A DNA stretch of 64,000 nucleotides, from contig JAFQQF010000018.1 in the NCBI GenBank assembly GCA_017411385.1, positions 1 to 64,000 of the forward strand, written 5' to 3'. The notes under the pieces are model-generated. The model was given only the letters and a program-made list of their open reading frames with translations, was not told where the DNA came from and did no database searches. Below are positions 16,685 to 24,713 of the stretch, piece after piece. Each line of letters opens with the position of its first letter. Position 1 is the first letter of the stretch. The stretch is from Ruminococcus sp. GTDB taxonomy: Bacteria > Bacillota > Clostridia > Oscillospirales > Acutalibacteraceae. The translations under genes were made by a program, and so were the position numbers.

Positions 16685-18163
16685 GTGGAACAGAGAAATA
16701 TTTATCAGGATATTGCCACTCGTTGCGGTGGAGATATATACATCGGAGTAGTAGGTCCTGTGCGAACAGGAAAATCTACCTTTACAAAGAGGTTTATGGA
16801 TACCCTTGTAATTCCGAATATTGACGATGAGTTCAGGGCTCAGCGTGCAAACGATGAACTGCCCCAGTCAGCAGGTGGCAGAACAATAATGACCACGGAG
16901 CCTAAGTTTATTCCCGAGGATGCAGTACAGATTACTCTTGAGGGCAACGCAACCCTGTCAGTCAGAATGATTGACTGTGTAGGCTACATAGTCAGAGGTG
17001 CCTTGGGCTACATCGAAGAAGATGCTCCCAGAATGGTCAAAACTCCGTGGTTTGATACAGAGATTCCTTTTGATAAAGCGGCTGAGTTTGGCACGCGAAA
17101 GGTAATCACAGACCACTCAACCATAGGACTTGTTGTTACAACAGACGGCTCGATAAGCGACATCCCCAGAGAGGAGTATATCGAGGCAGAGGAAAGAGTT
17201 GTTAACGAGCTCAAAGAAATCAACAAACCCTTTGTGGTGCTTCTCAATTGCTTTGAACCCGAAAGTCAGGAGAGCCAGTCCCTTGCATCAAGCCTTGCCG
17301 CCAAATATGCGGTGCCCGTAATCCCCATATCCTGTCTTGAGCTTGACGAAATTCAGATTAAAAGGATTCTTGCACAGATACTCTTTGAGTTTCCCTTAAA
17401 GGAAATCTCTGTCAATATTCCATCGTGGATTGTTGCACTTCCCAAGGAGCACTGGCTGAAATCCAGCATTTTTTCTGCGATTACCCAATGTGCCGGTAAG
17501 GCAGAAAAGCTCAGAGAGGTTCAGCAGGTTGCAGAGAGCTTGTGTATGAACGAATACATCACAGCTTCACAGCTTACTTCCCTTGACCTTTCCTGCGGTA
17601 GAGCAGAGCTAAGCCTGATGGTGGCATCAGAGCTTTTCTTCAGGGTGCTTTCAGAGCAGACAGGGCTTGATATACCCGATGAAAAAGCCTTGCTTGCAAG
17701 CTTTTCGGAGCTTAATTCAAAGAAGAGTGAGTATGAGCGTATCGCAAAAGCTTATGAAGAGGTGCTGGAAAACGGCTACGGAATCGTAATGCCTACAATG
17801 GAGGAGTTGCACCTTGAAGAACCTCAGATTGTGAAGCAGAGCGGAAAATACGGGGTCAAGCTCAAAGCATCTGCTCCCTCTGTTCATATGATGAAAATTG
17901 AAACCTGTGCGGAGGTTACACCCTTGGTAGGCTCGGAGCAACAGTCAGAAGACTTGGTAAAATACCTGCTTCGCGAATTTGAGGAAGACCCTGTGAAAAT
18001 CTGGCAGTCGGATATTTTTGGCAAGTCTGTCAATGAGCTTGTAAACGAAGGCTTGCAAAATAAACTCTACCGTATGCCTCAGGATGCCAGAATGAAGCTC
18101 ACGGAAACTGTTGAAAAGATTATAAACGAAGGCTGCAACGGACTCATCTGCATAATTCTTTAA
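16685..18163 (+). CDS. spoIVA: Stage IV sporulation protein A (coat morphogenetic ATPase)
   Basis: 492 residues, the standard length. Walker A GPVRTGKS is at 24-31 in a TRAFAC-type NTPase domain, and the conserved C-terminal segment that meets SpoVM ends in GCNGLICIIL. SpoIVA polymerises with ATP hydrolysis around the forespore as the basement layer of the coat. GTG start with AGGTGGAGG upstream. It can be co-transcribed with sipL; a weak ATAT..AATACAGA pair (16638-16666) could be its own sigma-E site. Confidence 0.97.
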   Translation: MEQRNIYQDIATRCGGDIYIGVVGPVRTGKSTFTKRFMDTLVIPNIDDEFRAQRANDELPQSAGGRTIMTTEPKFIPEDAVQITLEGNATLSVRMIDCVGYIVRGALGYIEEDAPRMVKTPWFDTEIPFDKAAEFGTRKVITDHSTIGLVVTTDGSISDIPREEYIEAEERVVNELKEINKPFVVLLNCFEPESQESQSLASSLAAKYAVPVIPISCLELDEIQIKRILAQILFEFPLKEISVNIPSWIVALPKEHWLKSSIFSAITQCAGKAEKLREVQQVAESLCMNEYITASQLTSLDLSCGRAELSLMVASELFFRVLSEQTGLDIPDEKALLASFSELNSKKSEYERIAKAYEEVLENGYGIVMPTMEELHLEEPQIVKQSGKYGVKLKASAPSVHMMKIETCAEVTPLVGSEQQSEDLVKYLLREFEEDPVKIWQSDIFGKSVNELVNEGLQNKLYRMPQDARMKLTETVEKIINEGCNGLICIIL

Positions 18164-18233
18164 TCTGATATTTTTCTCTTTGTCCGAACATAAAATTCGT
18201 AAGGGGTGGCGCCCTCAACATCCCTAAATGTAA

Positions 18234-18251
18234 AGTGTGTAGGGAAGGTAC
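18234..18251. repeat. 18-bp direct repeat, copy 2
   Basis: Begins AGTGTGTAGGGAAGGTAC and is 16/18 identical to 12702-12719. It lies in the 18164-18460 gap, which otherwise holds only short GC-rich palindromic bits and the spoIVA terminator. Confidence 0.5.
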
Positions 18252-18316
18252 CCTCGAAGATTAGAAACATAAACCAAATGGAAGGGTATTTAACCCCTGA
18301 GAATTAAATATTACTC

Positions 18317-18345
18317 AAAACCGCTGAAAATTTTCGGCGGTTTTT
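18317..18345 (+). terminator. Terminator of sipL-spoIVA
   Basis: AAAACCGCTGAAAA pairs with TTTTCGGCGGTTTT (one T-G pair), followed by TTTTTCTG. Confidence 0.85.
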
Positions 18346-18460
18346 CTGTTTTATCTATTGAAAATTTATTTGAAAAAGTATACAATATATGTATATGTGT
18401 AAAAGTCTGTCCCTTTGCGACAAAATATCCTTTTGCATAATCTGTTATTGGAGGTTTTCT

Positions 18461-18883
18461 ATGACTACCTACCTGGCTGCCGCAGAGCCTAATATGTCAG
18501 TTGTTATCCTGATTACAGGCTTTGTTGTTGTGTTTGCAGTGCTCATTCTGCTTATCGGAATTATCTGGGCTTACTCCAAGATTGTTTCCACAGCACAGAG
18601 CTTTGCACAAAAGAGAAAAGAAAAGAAACTTGCAAAGAACAATCCTGTCAGTGCTGATGTACCCGTTGAGGATACAGCACCTGTAGTGACCGCGGTTGCT
18701 GACAGCAGTGCTGATTTGCAGACTATTGCCGTTATCGCCGCAGCTGTTGAGGCATATTACGGCGAGGGAAAAGCACGTGTTGTTGGAATTCGCCCTGCAA
18801 CAGGTAGCAGTGCTCGTTCTCAGTGGGCAACTGCAGGACTTATGGAAAGTATTCCTAAAATGAGATCGGAGGGACTTTTATAA
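18461..18883 (+). CDS. OadG-like gamma subunit of sodium-pumping decarboxylase
   Basis: 140 residues with one membrane helix (about 9-35), a charged KRKEKK linker, then an Ala-rich segment and RSQWATAGLMES, typical of the small gamma subunit that anchors the complex. ATG 18461 follows TTGGAGG. The longer frame from 18389 lacks a ribosome site. Its stop and the oadB start share one base (TAATG). No biotin carrier or carboxyltransferase alpha subunit is adjacent. Confidence 0.82.
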   Translation: MTTYLAAAEPNMSVVILITGFVVVFAVLILLIGIIWAYSKIVSTAQSFAQKRKEKKLAKNNPVSADVPVEDTAPVVTAVADSSADLQTIAVIAAAVEAYYGEGKARVVGIRPATGSSARSQWATAGLMESIPKMRSEGLL

Positions 18884-20127
18884 TGGGTATTTTACAAGGC
18901 TTCCTTGACGCCCTTGTGGGTCTTTTCAATGACTCCGGTCTTACGGACTTGACTTGGAAGAACTACGTAATGATGGGTATTGCCTGCGTTCTTCTTTATC
19001 TTGCTATCAAAAAGCAGTACGAGCCACTTTTGTTGCTTCCCATTGCTTTCGGTATGTTGCTTGTTAACCTCTATCCCGCAATTATGGCGGCTCCCTCAAC
19101 AGAGCTTGTACCTGTCCAGCAGTACATAGATGCTCACGGGGGAGAGGTACCGAACTATGCAGTCACAGTCCTTGACGGCATAAATTACTATAATGTTCCC
19201 ACTAACGGCGGACTTCTTTACTACCTCTACCAAGGCGTAAAGCTTGGTATCTATCCGCCTCTTATCTTCCTTGGTATCGGCTGTATGACCGACTTCGGTC
19301 CTCTTATTGCCAACCCCAAGAGTTTTATCCTCGGTGCAGCCGCACAGATTGGTATTTTCTTTACCTTTATTCTTGCTGCTCTTGTATTCGGATTTACAGA
19401 TGCCGAGGCTGGTGCTATCGGAATTATCGGCGGTGCAGACGGCCCCACAGCTATTTACACAACCTCAATCCTCGCACCTCATCTCTTAGGTCCCATTGCC
19501 GTTGCGGCTTATTCCTATATGGCTCTGGTGCCCATTATTCAGCCTCCCATTATGAAGGCTCTCACAACCAAGAAGGAAAGAGCCGTTGTAATGACACAGC
19601 TTCGCCCTGTTTCAAAGCTTGAGAAGATTTTGTTCCCCATAATCGTTACTATTATTTGCTCAATCCTGCTCCCAAGCTCTGCACCTCTTGTAGGTATGCT
19701 CATGCTCGGTAACCTGTTCAAGGAAAGCGGAGTAGTTGACAGAATCTTCAAGACTGCTCAGAACGAGCTTATGAATATTATCACCATCTTCCTTGGCGTT
19801 ACCGTTGGTGCAACAGCTACAGGTGATGTTTTCCTCAGATTGGATACTCTTATGATTATCTGTCTTGGTCTTATCGCATTTATGCTGGGTACAGCCTTTG
19901 GCACCCTCTTCGGTAAGCTTATGTACCTGCTCACAGGTGGTAAGGTTAATCCTCTCATCGGCTCCGCCGGTGTTTCCGCTGTTCCCATGGCGGCACGTGT
20001 TGCCAATAAGGTCGGTCAGCAAGAGAATCCCTCAAACTTCCTGCTTATGCACGCAATGGGTCCCAACGTTGCAGGTGTTATCGGCTCTGCCGTTGCCGCA
20101 GGTGTACTCATCAGCGTTCTCAGCTAA
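18883..20127 (+). CDS. oadB: Sodium ion-translocating decarboxylase beta subunit
   Basis: 414 residues, about 10 membrane segments. The signature GIIGGADGPTAIYTT carries the Asp that binds Na+ in the oxaloacetate decarboxylase beta subunit. C-terminal GPNVAGVIGSAVAAG is also typical. The family couples decarboxylation of oxaloacetate, methylmalonyl-CoA or glutaconyl-CoA to Na+ export; which substrate applies depends on an alpha subunit that is not here. Translationally coupled to the gamma subunit. Confidence 0.92.
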   Translation: MGILQGFLDALVGLFNDSGLTDLTWKNYVMMGIACVLLYLAIKKQYEPLLLLPIAFGMLLVNLYPAIMAAPSTELVPVQQYIDAHGGEVPNYAVTVLDGINYYNVPTNGGLLYYLYQGVKLGIYPPLIFLGIGCMTDFGPLIANPKSFILGAAAQIGIFFTFILAALVFGFTDAEAGAIGIIGGADGPTAIYTTSILAPHLLGPIAVAAYSYMALVPIIQPPIMKALTTKKERAVVMTQLRPVSKLEKILFPIIVTIICSILLPSSAPLVGMLMLGNLFKESGVVDRIFKTAQNELMNIITIFLGVTVGATATGDVFLRLDTLMIICLGLIAFMLGTAFGTLFGKLMYLLTGGKVNPLIGSAGVSAVPMAARVANKVGQQENPSNFLLMHAMGPNVAGVIGSAVAAGVLISVLS

Positions 20128-20198
20128 GCATCAGCTTCTTGCAGACAGCAGAAATTTTTACAAAATATTATATTAATATTCTTAATAAGAATAAAAAA

Positions 20199-20233
20199 GT
20201 CGCACATATGCATTAAAATGTAATATGTGCGAC
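20199..20233. terminator. Hairpin between oadB and capA
   Basis: Perfect 11-bp stem GTCGCACATAT/ATATGTGCGAC with a 13-nt loop, flanked by an A-run before and TATATTTTTG after. Likely the oadB terminator. Confidence 0.65.
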
Positions 20234-20273
20234 TATATTTTTGTAGTCTTAATTTATTAAGGAGATGATACAG

Positions 20274-20978
20274 TTGAGAGATATCACAATCAATGATATT
20301 CTGAAGATGATTTTTGCTCACATAAAGCTCATTATCATCGTATCTGTTATCGCGGCTCTGGGTGCGTATATCTATGCGGATAATTTTATCCCCAAAAAGT
20401 ATTCATCCACATCTATGATTTTCATCAAGTACAGCGCTGCCGACAAAAACGACACTTCCCAGTCAGGTGGGGACAATCAGGTTTCTGCTGGCTCACTTTC
20501 CCTTTCTGCTAACATTGCTGAGAATGCAGCTGTTATCTTCAGCCGTTGCGAAGAAATGCTTGATATTATCCCTTCCGGATATAGCGTAAGCATTGCAAGC
20601 ATCAGCGAATCCAATGCGTTGGCTATCACCGTTACAGGCAGTGATGCTCAGGTTTGCGCAGATACCGCCAATGCTATCCGTAACGCTGCCCCCGAGGTTG
20701 TTGAGAAGTACTATTATGACGCTGAGGCAGTACCCTTTGGCCGTCCTGCATCCGCACCCGGCGGTCATTCATCTCCCAACGAAACCCGATATGCATTGTT
20801 CGGCTTTATCGGCGGTCTTATAGTTTCAATTCTCATATCTATCATAATTGAGGTTATAGATACCACCATCAAGCCCGGTGACGATTTGTTCAAGATTTAC
20901 GATGTTCCTGTATTTGCTGAGATTATTGATTTTGACACAGACTCAGCCTCCAAAAAGAAAGGAGCAGTGAAGAGATAA
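20274..20978 (+). CDS. Wzz/CapA-type polysaccharide co-polymerase
   Basis: 234 residues. A membrane helix near the N-terminus (about 18-36), an extracytoplasmic domain (about 40-170) and a second helix (about 175-198) give the chain-length-determinant topology. It should activate the following BY-kinase. TTG 20274 was chosen because AAGGAG lies 9 bp upstream; the ATG at 20265 abuts that site. The stop overlaps capB in TAATG. No glycosyltransferases or flippase for polysaccharide follow. Confidence 0.85.
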   Translation: MRDITINDILKMIFAHIKLIIIVSVIAALGAYIYADNFIPKKYSSTSMIFIKYSAADKNDTSQSGGDNQVSAGSLSLSANIAENAAVIFSRCEEMLDIIPSGYSVSIASISESNALAITVTGSDAQVCADTANAIRNAAPEVVEKYYYDAEAVPFGRPASAPGGHSSPNETRYALFGFIGGLIVSILISIIIEVIDTTIKPGDDLFKIYDVPVFAEIIDFDTDSASKKKGAVKR

Positions 20979-21694
20979 TGAAAATCGGTAATAAGAGTAA
21001 GTCTATCAAATATGTTGATAAGTCTAAGAACGTTATCAACAACGACAGTAAATTTGCCATTGTTGAGGGCTACAAAATCGCCCGTACAAACCTCGTTTTC
21101 TCTCTTTCAGCTTCTGAGAGCAAATATATAGTAGTTACCAGCTGGTCAAAGGGTGAGGGTAAGTCTACGGCTACAGCAAACCTTGCCATCTCTTTCTCTA
21201 AGATGGGCAGAAGAGTTCTGCTTATAGATTGCGACCTTCGCCGTCCTAACCTTCATAACCTTATGAAGCTTCAGAATACCTCAGGTGTTTCTGATATTAT
21301 CGGTAAGCTCAAGCCTCTGGAGGAGGTTATTCACAAGGAGGTTCTTCCTTGCCTCGATGTAATCACCGCAGGCTCCATTCCTCCCAACCCTTCCGAGCTT
21401 CTGGCATCCACAGGCTTTGAGTCCTTCCTTCGTGATATGGAGCAGGTTTATGATTATATCATCATTGATACTCCTCCTGTCGGAATCGTTACCGATACTC
21501 TCCTGTTAAAGGACTTTATATCAGGTTATGTTGTGGTTGTACGCGAGCGAGTTACTACCCACGGCGACATTGAAAAAACCATCCAGAGTATCCGTCTTGC
21601 AGACAGCAAGGTGCTTGGATTCCTCAAAGTCGGTTGCACCTCTGCCGAGAAAAAGTACTCCAAAGGCAAGTACGGTTATTACAAATACTATTGA
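20978..21694 (+). CDS. Bacterial tyrosine kinase CapB/CpsD
   Basis: 238 residues. Walker A SKGEGKST, Walker A' LLIDCDLRRPN and Walker B IIIDTPPVG are the BY-kinase set. The C-terminus ends in a tyrosine cluster, YGYYKYY, the usual autophosphorylation site. It pairs with the preceding membrane adaptor to control exopolysaccharide export. Its cognate phosphatase is not adjacent. Confidence 0.93.
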   Translation: MKIGNKSKSIKYVDKSKNVINNDSKFAIVEGYKIARTNLVFSLSASESKYIVVTSWSKGEGKSTATANLAISFSKMGRRVLLIDCDLRRPNLHNLMKLQNTSGVSDIIGKLKPLEEVIHKEVLPCLDVITAGSIPPNPSELLASTGFESFLRDMEQVYDYIIIDTPPVGIVTDTLLLKDFISGYVVVVRERVTTHGDIEKTIQSIRLADSKVLGFLKVGCTSAEKKYSKGKYGYYKYY

Positions 21695-21720
21695 TAGTTG
21701 TCAAATATTGTCAAATTCAC

Positions 21721-21749
21721 CAACCCGTTGCAAGTCAACGGGTTGTTTT
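21721..21749 (+). terminator. Terminator of capAB
   Basis: Perfect 10-bp stem CAACCCGTTG/CAACGGGTTG with CAAGT loop, then TTTT. Confidence 0.85.
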
Positions 21750-21756
21750 ATGTCTT

Positions 21757-21790
21757 ATTTTGCAAGATTTGCTTTTTAATCTTGCAAAAT
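21757..21790. promoter_or_regulatory. 13-bp inverted repeat overlapping the aminotransferase -35
   Basis: ATTTTGCAAGATT and its exact complement (21757-21769 and 21778-21790) flank an 8-nt spacer. The right arm contains the -35 TTGCAA at 21782-21787. It is either an operator or a second hairpin terminator. Confidence 0.5.
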
Positions 21791-21810
21791 TATTTGTATG
21801 GTGGTACAAT
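21782..21810 (+). promoter_or_regulatory. Promoter of the aminotransferase
   Basis: TTGCAA, 17-bp spacer, TACAAT with TG extension at 21802-21803. Confidence 0.7.
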
Positions 21811-21861
21811 ACAACAGTTGTAATTAATAATTTTGCATTTTTATTTTGGAGCGTGAGCAAA

Positions 21862-23142
21862 ATGTCTTATTCTAATCTTACTAAATCCGAGCTTACAGCT
21901 GAGCTTGCAGAGCTTTCACAGCAGTACGAAGGCTTTGTTGAAAAAGGTCTTACTCTTGATATGTCCCGCGGTAAGCCTTGCACAGAACAGCTTGATATAT
22001 GTCTGCCTATGCTGGATGTACTCAATTCCTCTGTATCCTGCAAATCCGCAAATGGCTTCGATTTACGCAACTACGGTATCCTTGATGGTATCCCTGAGTG
22101 TAAGGCTTTAATGTCACAGCTTATTCAGGTACGCCCCGAGCAAGTAATGATTGGAGGTAACTCCTCGCTCAATATGATGTTTGATGCCATCGCTTGTATG
22201 ATGACAACTCCTATTGTTGAGGGTGCTACTCCATGGTTTAATGTTCCCGACAGAAAGTTCCTTTGTCCCGTTCCCGGCTATGACCGCCATTTTTCCGTAA
22301 CAGGTTATTTTGGCTTTGAGATGATTCCTGTTCCTATGACTGCCGAGGGCCCCGATATGGACATAGTAGAGGAGCTTGTTAAGAATGATGCTTCCATAAA
22401 GGGCATCTGGTGTGTTCCAAAGTATGCAAATCCCACAGGTATCACATATTCCGATGAAACAGTCCGTCGTTTTGCATGTCTTCAGCCCGCAGCAAAGGAT
22501 TTCCGCATTATGTGGGACGATGCTTACTGTGTTCATGATATTGCTGATGAGGGAGATAAGCTTCTAAGTCTTATGGACGAATGTGAAAAAGCAGGTAACC
22601 CCGACCTTCCCATTATTTTCTGCTCAACCTCCAAGGTTTCTTTCCCTGGCTCCGGTGTAGCCGCAATGGCAACTTCTGAGAACAATATGAAGGTGTTCAA
22701 GGCTCGCTATACCAATCAGACCATCGGTTTTGATAAGCTCAATATGCTTCGTCATCTGCTTTTCTTCAAGGATTTTGACGGAATAAAAGCACATATGATG
22801 AAACACAAGGATATACTCAAGCCCAGATTTGAAACCGTTATTTCAAAGTTTGAAGAACAGCTTGCTTCCTGCGAGATTGCAAGCTGGACCAATCCCCGCG
22901 GCGGTTATTTTGTGTCAATCAACGTTTATCCCGGCACAGCCAAAGCTGTTGTAAAAATGTGTAAGGAGGCAGGACTTGTACTCACTCCTGCAGGAGCAAC
23001 CTTCCCCGGTGGCTTTGACCCTGAAGACAGCAACATCCGTATTGCTCCGTCTTATCCTCCCGTTGAGGAGCTGAAAATGGCAATGGATGTATTCTGCACC
23101 TGTGTACGCATTTGTGCTATTCAAAAAATCCTCTCCGAATAA
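21862..23142 (+). CDS. PLP-dependent aminotransferase class I (aspartate type)
   Basis: 426 residues. Conserved elements: DMSRGKPC near the N-terminus, GGNSSLNMMFD (cofactor phosphate contact), YANPTGITYS, WDDAYCVHD and the lysine in CSTSKVSFPGSG; the carboxylate-binding Arg is probably in NIRIAP. It resembles a subgroup annotated as aspartate aminotransferase, but substrate preference cannot be read from sequence. ATG 21862 has GGAG upstream; the longer frame runs back through the promoter and the capB 3' end. Confidence 0.88.
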   Translation: MSYSNLTKSELTAELAELSQQYEGFVEKGLTLDMSRGKPCTEQLDICLPMLDVLNSSVSCKSANGFDLRNYGILDGIPECKALMSQLIQVRPEQVMIGGNSSLNMMFDAIACMMTTPIVEGATPWFNVPDRKFLCPVPGYDRHFSVTGYFGFEMIPVPMTAEGPDMDIVEELVKNDASIKGIWCVPKYANPTGITYSDETVRRFACLQPAAKDFRIMWDDAYCVHDIADEGDKLLSLMDECEKAGNPDLPIIFCSTSKVSFPGSGVAAMATSENNMKVFKARYTNQTIGFDKLNMLRHLLFFKDFDGIKAHMMKHKDILKPRFETVISKFEEQLASCEIASWTNPRGGYFVSINVYPGTAKAVVKMCKEAGLVLTPAGATFPGGFDPEDSNIRIAPSYPPVEELKMAMDVFCTCVRICAIQKILSE

Positions 23143-23225
23143 AAGCTTAATTTGATATTGCAGGGAAATATCAGTCGATTGATTAGGATATGTTAATTAT
23201 GTGAAGATTAACTGTATTTTTTCTT

Positions 23226-23237
23226 GTCAATATTGAC
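23226..23237. promoter_or_regulatory. Palindrome over the secD -35
   Basis: GTCAATATTGAC is a perfect 12-bp palindrome that shares TTGAC with the -35 box at 23233-23238. Possible operator. Confidence 0.4.
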
Positions 23238-23261
23238 TTTTTAGTAAAAAAATCTTATAAT
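23233..23261 (+). promoter_or_regulatory. Strong sigma-A promoter of the secD-like operon
   Basis: TTGACT (23233-23238), 17-bp spacer, TATAAT (23256-23261). The -10 runs into the left arm of the hairpin at 23260-23297. Confidence 0.85.
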
Positions 23262-23303
23262 AACTCTGTTGGTCTTATAAAGACTTAGCAGAGTTATTTT
23301 TTT
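23260..23303 (+). terminator. Terminator of the aminotransferase, superimposed on the secD promoter
   Basis: Outer stem ATAACTCTG/CAGAGTTAT (23260-23268, 23289-23297) encloses GTCTT/AAGAC, and seven Ts follow. A transcript from the secD promoter starts near 23268 and would lack the left arm, so it should escape termination. Confidence 0.75.
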
Positions 23304-23324
23304 ATACGGAGGTCCAAACGTATT

Positions 23325-24713
23325 ATGAAAAGGCTTGGAATATCTGTTTCCCTGATACTTGCCATCCTTATTCTTGCATTCTCCGTGCTGTCGGTTTTTG
23401 GCTACAGCTATTATGTAGGCGACAACAAAAGCACAGTTTTCAAGGGCTTTGGTAGTATTGATTGGGGCATTGATGTAAACGGCGGTTCGAAAATCGCAGT
23501 TAAAACAGCAACTCCTGATGAGATTTCAGCAGTTGCAGATGTAGTCAGAGAACGTGCTGTATCCTTCGGTCTTACCGATTGTCAGATTAACGTTGACACA
23601 GCAGAGGGTCAGCTTGAGCTTACTGTGCCTCACAGTATCGATTGCGATTTTTCAGCTTCTGAGGTAGCATCCTTCCTTACCTCTTACGGTGCATTGACAA
23701 TCCGTCCCGGTAGCTCATATGCGAATATGAGTGTTGATACTTCAAACAGTGCTGCGTTTATTACCCCCACAGGTACAACCGCTGAAACTGTACTTATCAG
23801 CAGTGACGATGTAATGGGTTCGTCTTGGTTTGAATATACCGAGGAAGGCAATACATATTACTATCTGAACATTAACTTCAACGAAGTTGGTTCTGAAAAA
23901 ATGGCAACTTATACTAACGCTGATACAGGCACATACTACAATCAGCAGATTTCTATCTGGCTTGATGACCGTATGATTTCTAATCCTACAGTGGGAGAAA
24001 CTATAGATCAGGGTGCACTTTCTGTCAGCTCTGACAGTATGACTGAGTCTAAGTGTAAGCTTTATTCAGCAGTTATTTCTTCCGGCACTCTGCCTTGTGC
24101 GGTTACTTATGTATCTGTTTCTGAGGTTGCACCTATTACAAGCAGTACCTCTGATATCATATTTATCACAGGTTTGATTGCACTTATTGTTATCCTTGCT
24201 TTTATGGTAATCAGATACAAGCTCGGTGCATTTGCTGGCTTCTTTGCGGTTCTTCTGCAGCTTTCTGCAGTCCTTGCCGTAATTACAGGCTTTGTAGGTG
24301 AGGGAAGAACCTTCCTTCTCACTATCCCCGGTGCGTGTGCTCTTGCTCTCTCAGTAATGCTCACAGTATTCAGCTTTGCTCTTATTGGTGAGAGAATGAA
24401 GTCAGAGCTTCTCACAGGTACAGTTGTAGGTACAGCTATCAACACAGGTATTGAGAAGAGCCGTAAGGTTATCCTTGACACAAGTGTTGTTCTTGCTCTG
24501 GTAGCTCTTATCGGTATGTTTATGTTCGGTACATCTTCGCTTACCACCTCCATCTTCGGTGCATTTACTGTAGGCGGTGTATACAACTTCTCTTATGTGC
24601 TCTTCTTTGGTTCTATCTTTAACCTTGTAACAGGTTACCTTGTTCCTCAGCTGATGCTCAGAAGCCTTCAGAGCTTAACTAAAAAACCTTCTGCTTTTGG
24701 AGGTGCAAAATAA
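23325..24713 (+). CDS. SecD-like protein, divergent in the proton-relay motif
   Basis: 462 residues with N-terminal helix, WGIDVNGGSK (SecD D1), extracytoplasmic domain (about 40-270) and five C-terminal helices (about 277-455). SecD and SecF use proton motive force to pull secreted proteins. The fold and the GER, GIEKSRKVILD and FGT landmarks are kept. The TM4 motif normally read as VDANVLIFER is here VFSFALIGER (348-357), with Phe349 where the key Asp should be, and DANVTT is DTSVVL. It may be a non-proton-driven paralogue. Coupled to the next gene by TAATG. Confidence 0.8.
   Translation: MKRLGISVSLILAILILAFSVLSVFGYSYYVGDNKSTVFKGFGSIDWGIDVNGGSKIAVKTATPDEISAVADVVRERAVSFGLTDCQINVDTAEGQLELTVPHSIDCDFSASEVASFLTSYGALTIRPGSSYANMSVDTSNSAAFITPTGTTAETVLISSDDVMGSSWFEYTEEGNTYYYLNINFNEVGSEKMATYTNADTGTYYNQQISIWLDDRMISNPTVGETIDQGALSVSSDSMTESKCKLYSAVISSGTLPCAVTYVSVSEVAPITSSTSDIIFITGLIALIVILAFMVIRYKLGAFAGFFAVLLQLSAVLAVITGFVGEGRTFLLTIPGACALALSVMLTVFSFALIGERMKSELLTGTVVGTAINTGIEKSRKVILDTSVVLALVALIGMFMFGTSSLTTSIFGAFTVGGVYNFSYVLFFGSIFNLVTGYLVPQLMLRSLQSLTKKPSAFGGAK

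Noticed and set aside
21634-21861. Extended N-terminus of the aminotransferase
   Set aside because: It would overlap capB, its terminator and the gene's own promoter.
23193-23213. GTTAAT..ATTAAC inverted repeat considered as a Rex site
   Set aside because: The spacing and arms do not fit the TTGTGAA-N4-TTCACAA type consensus.
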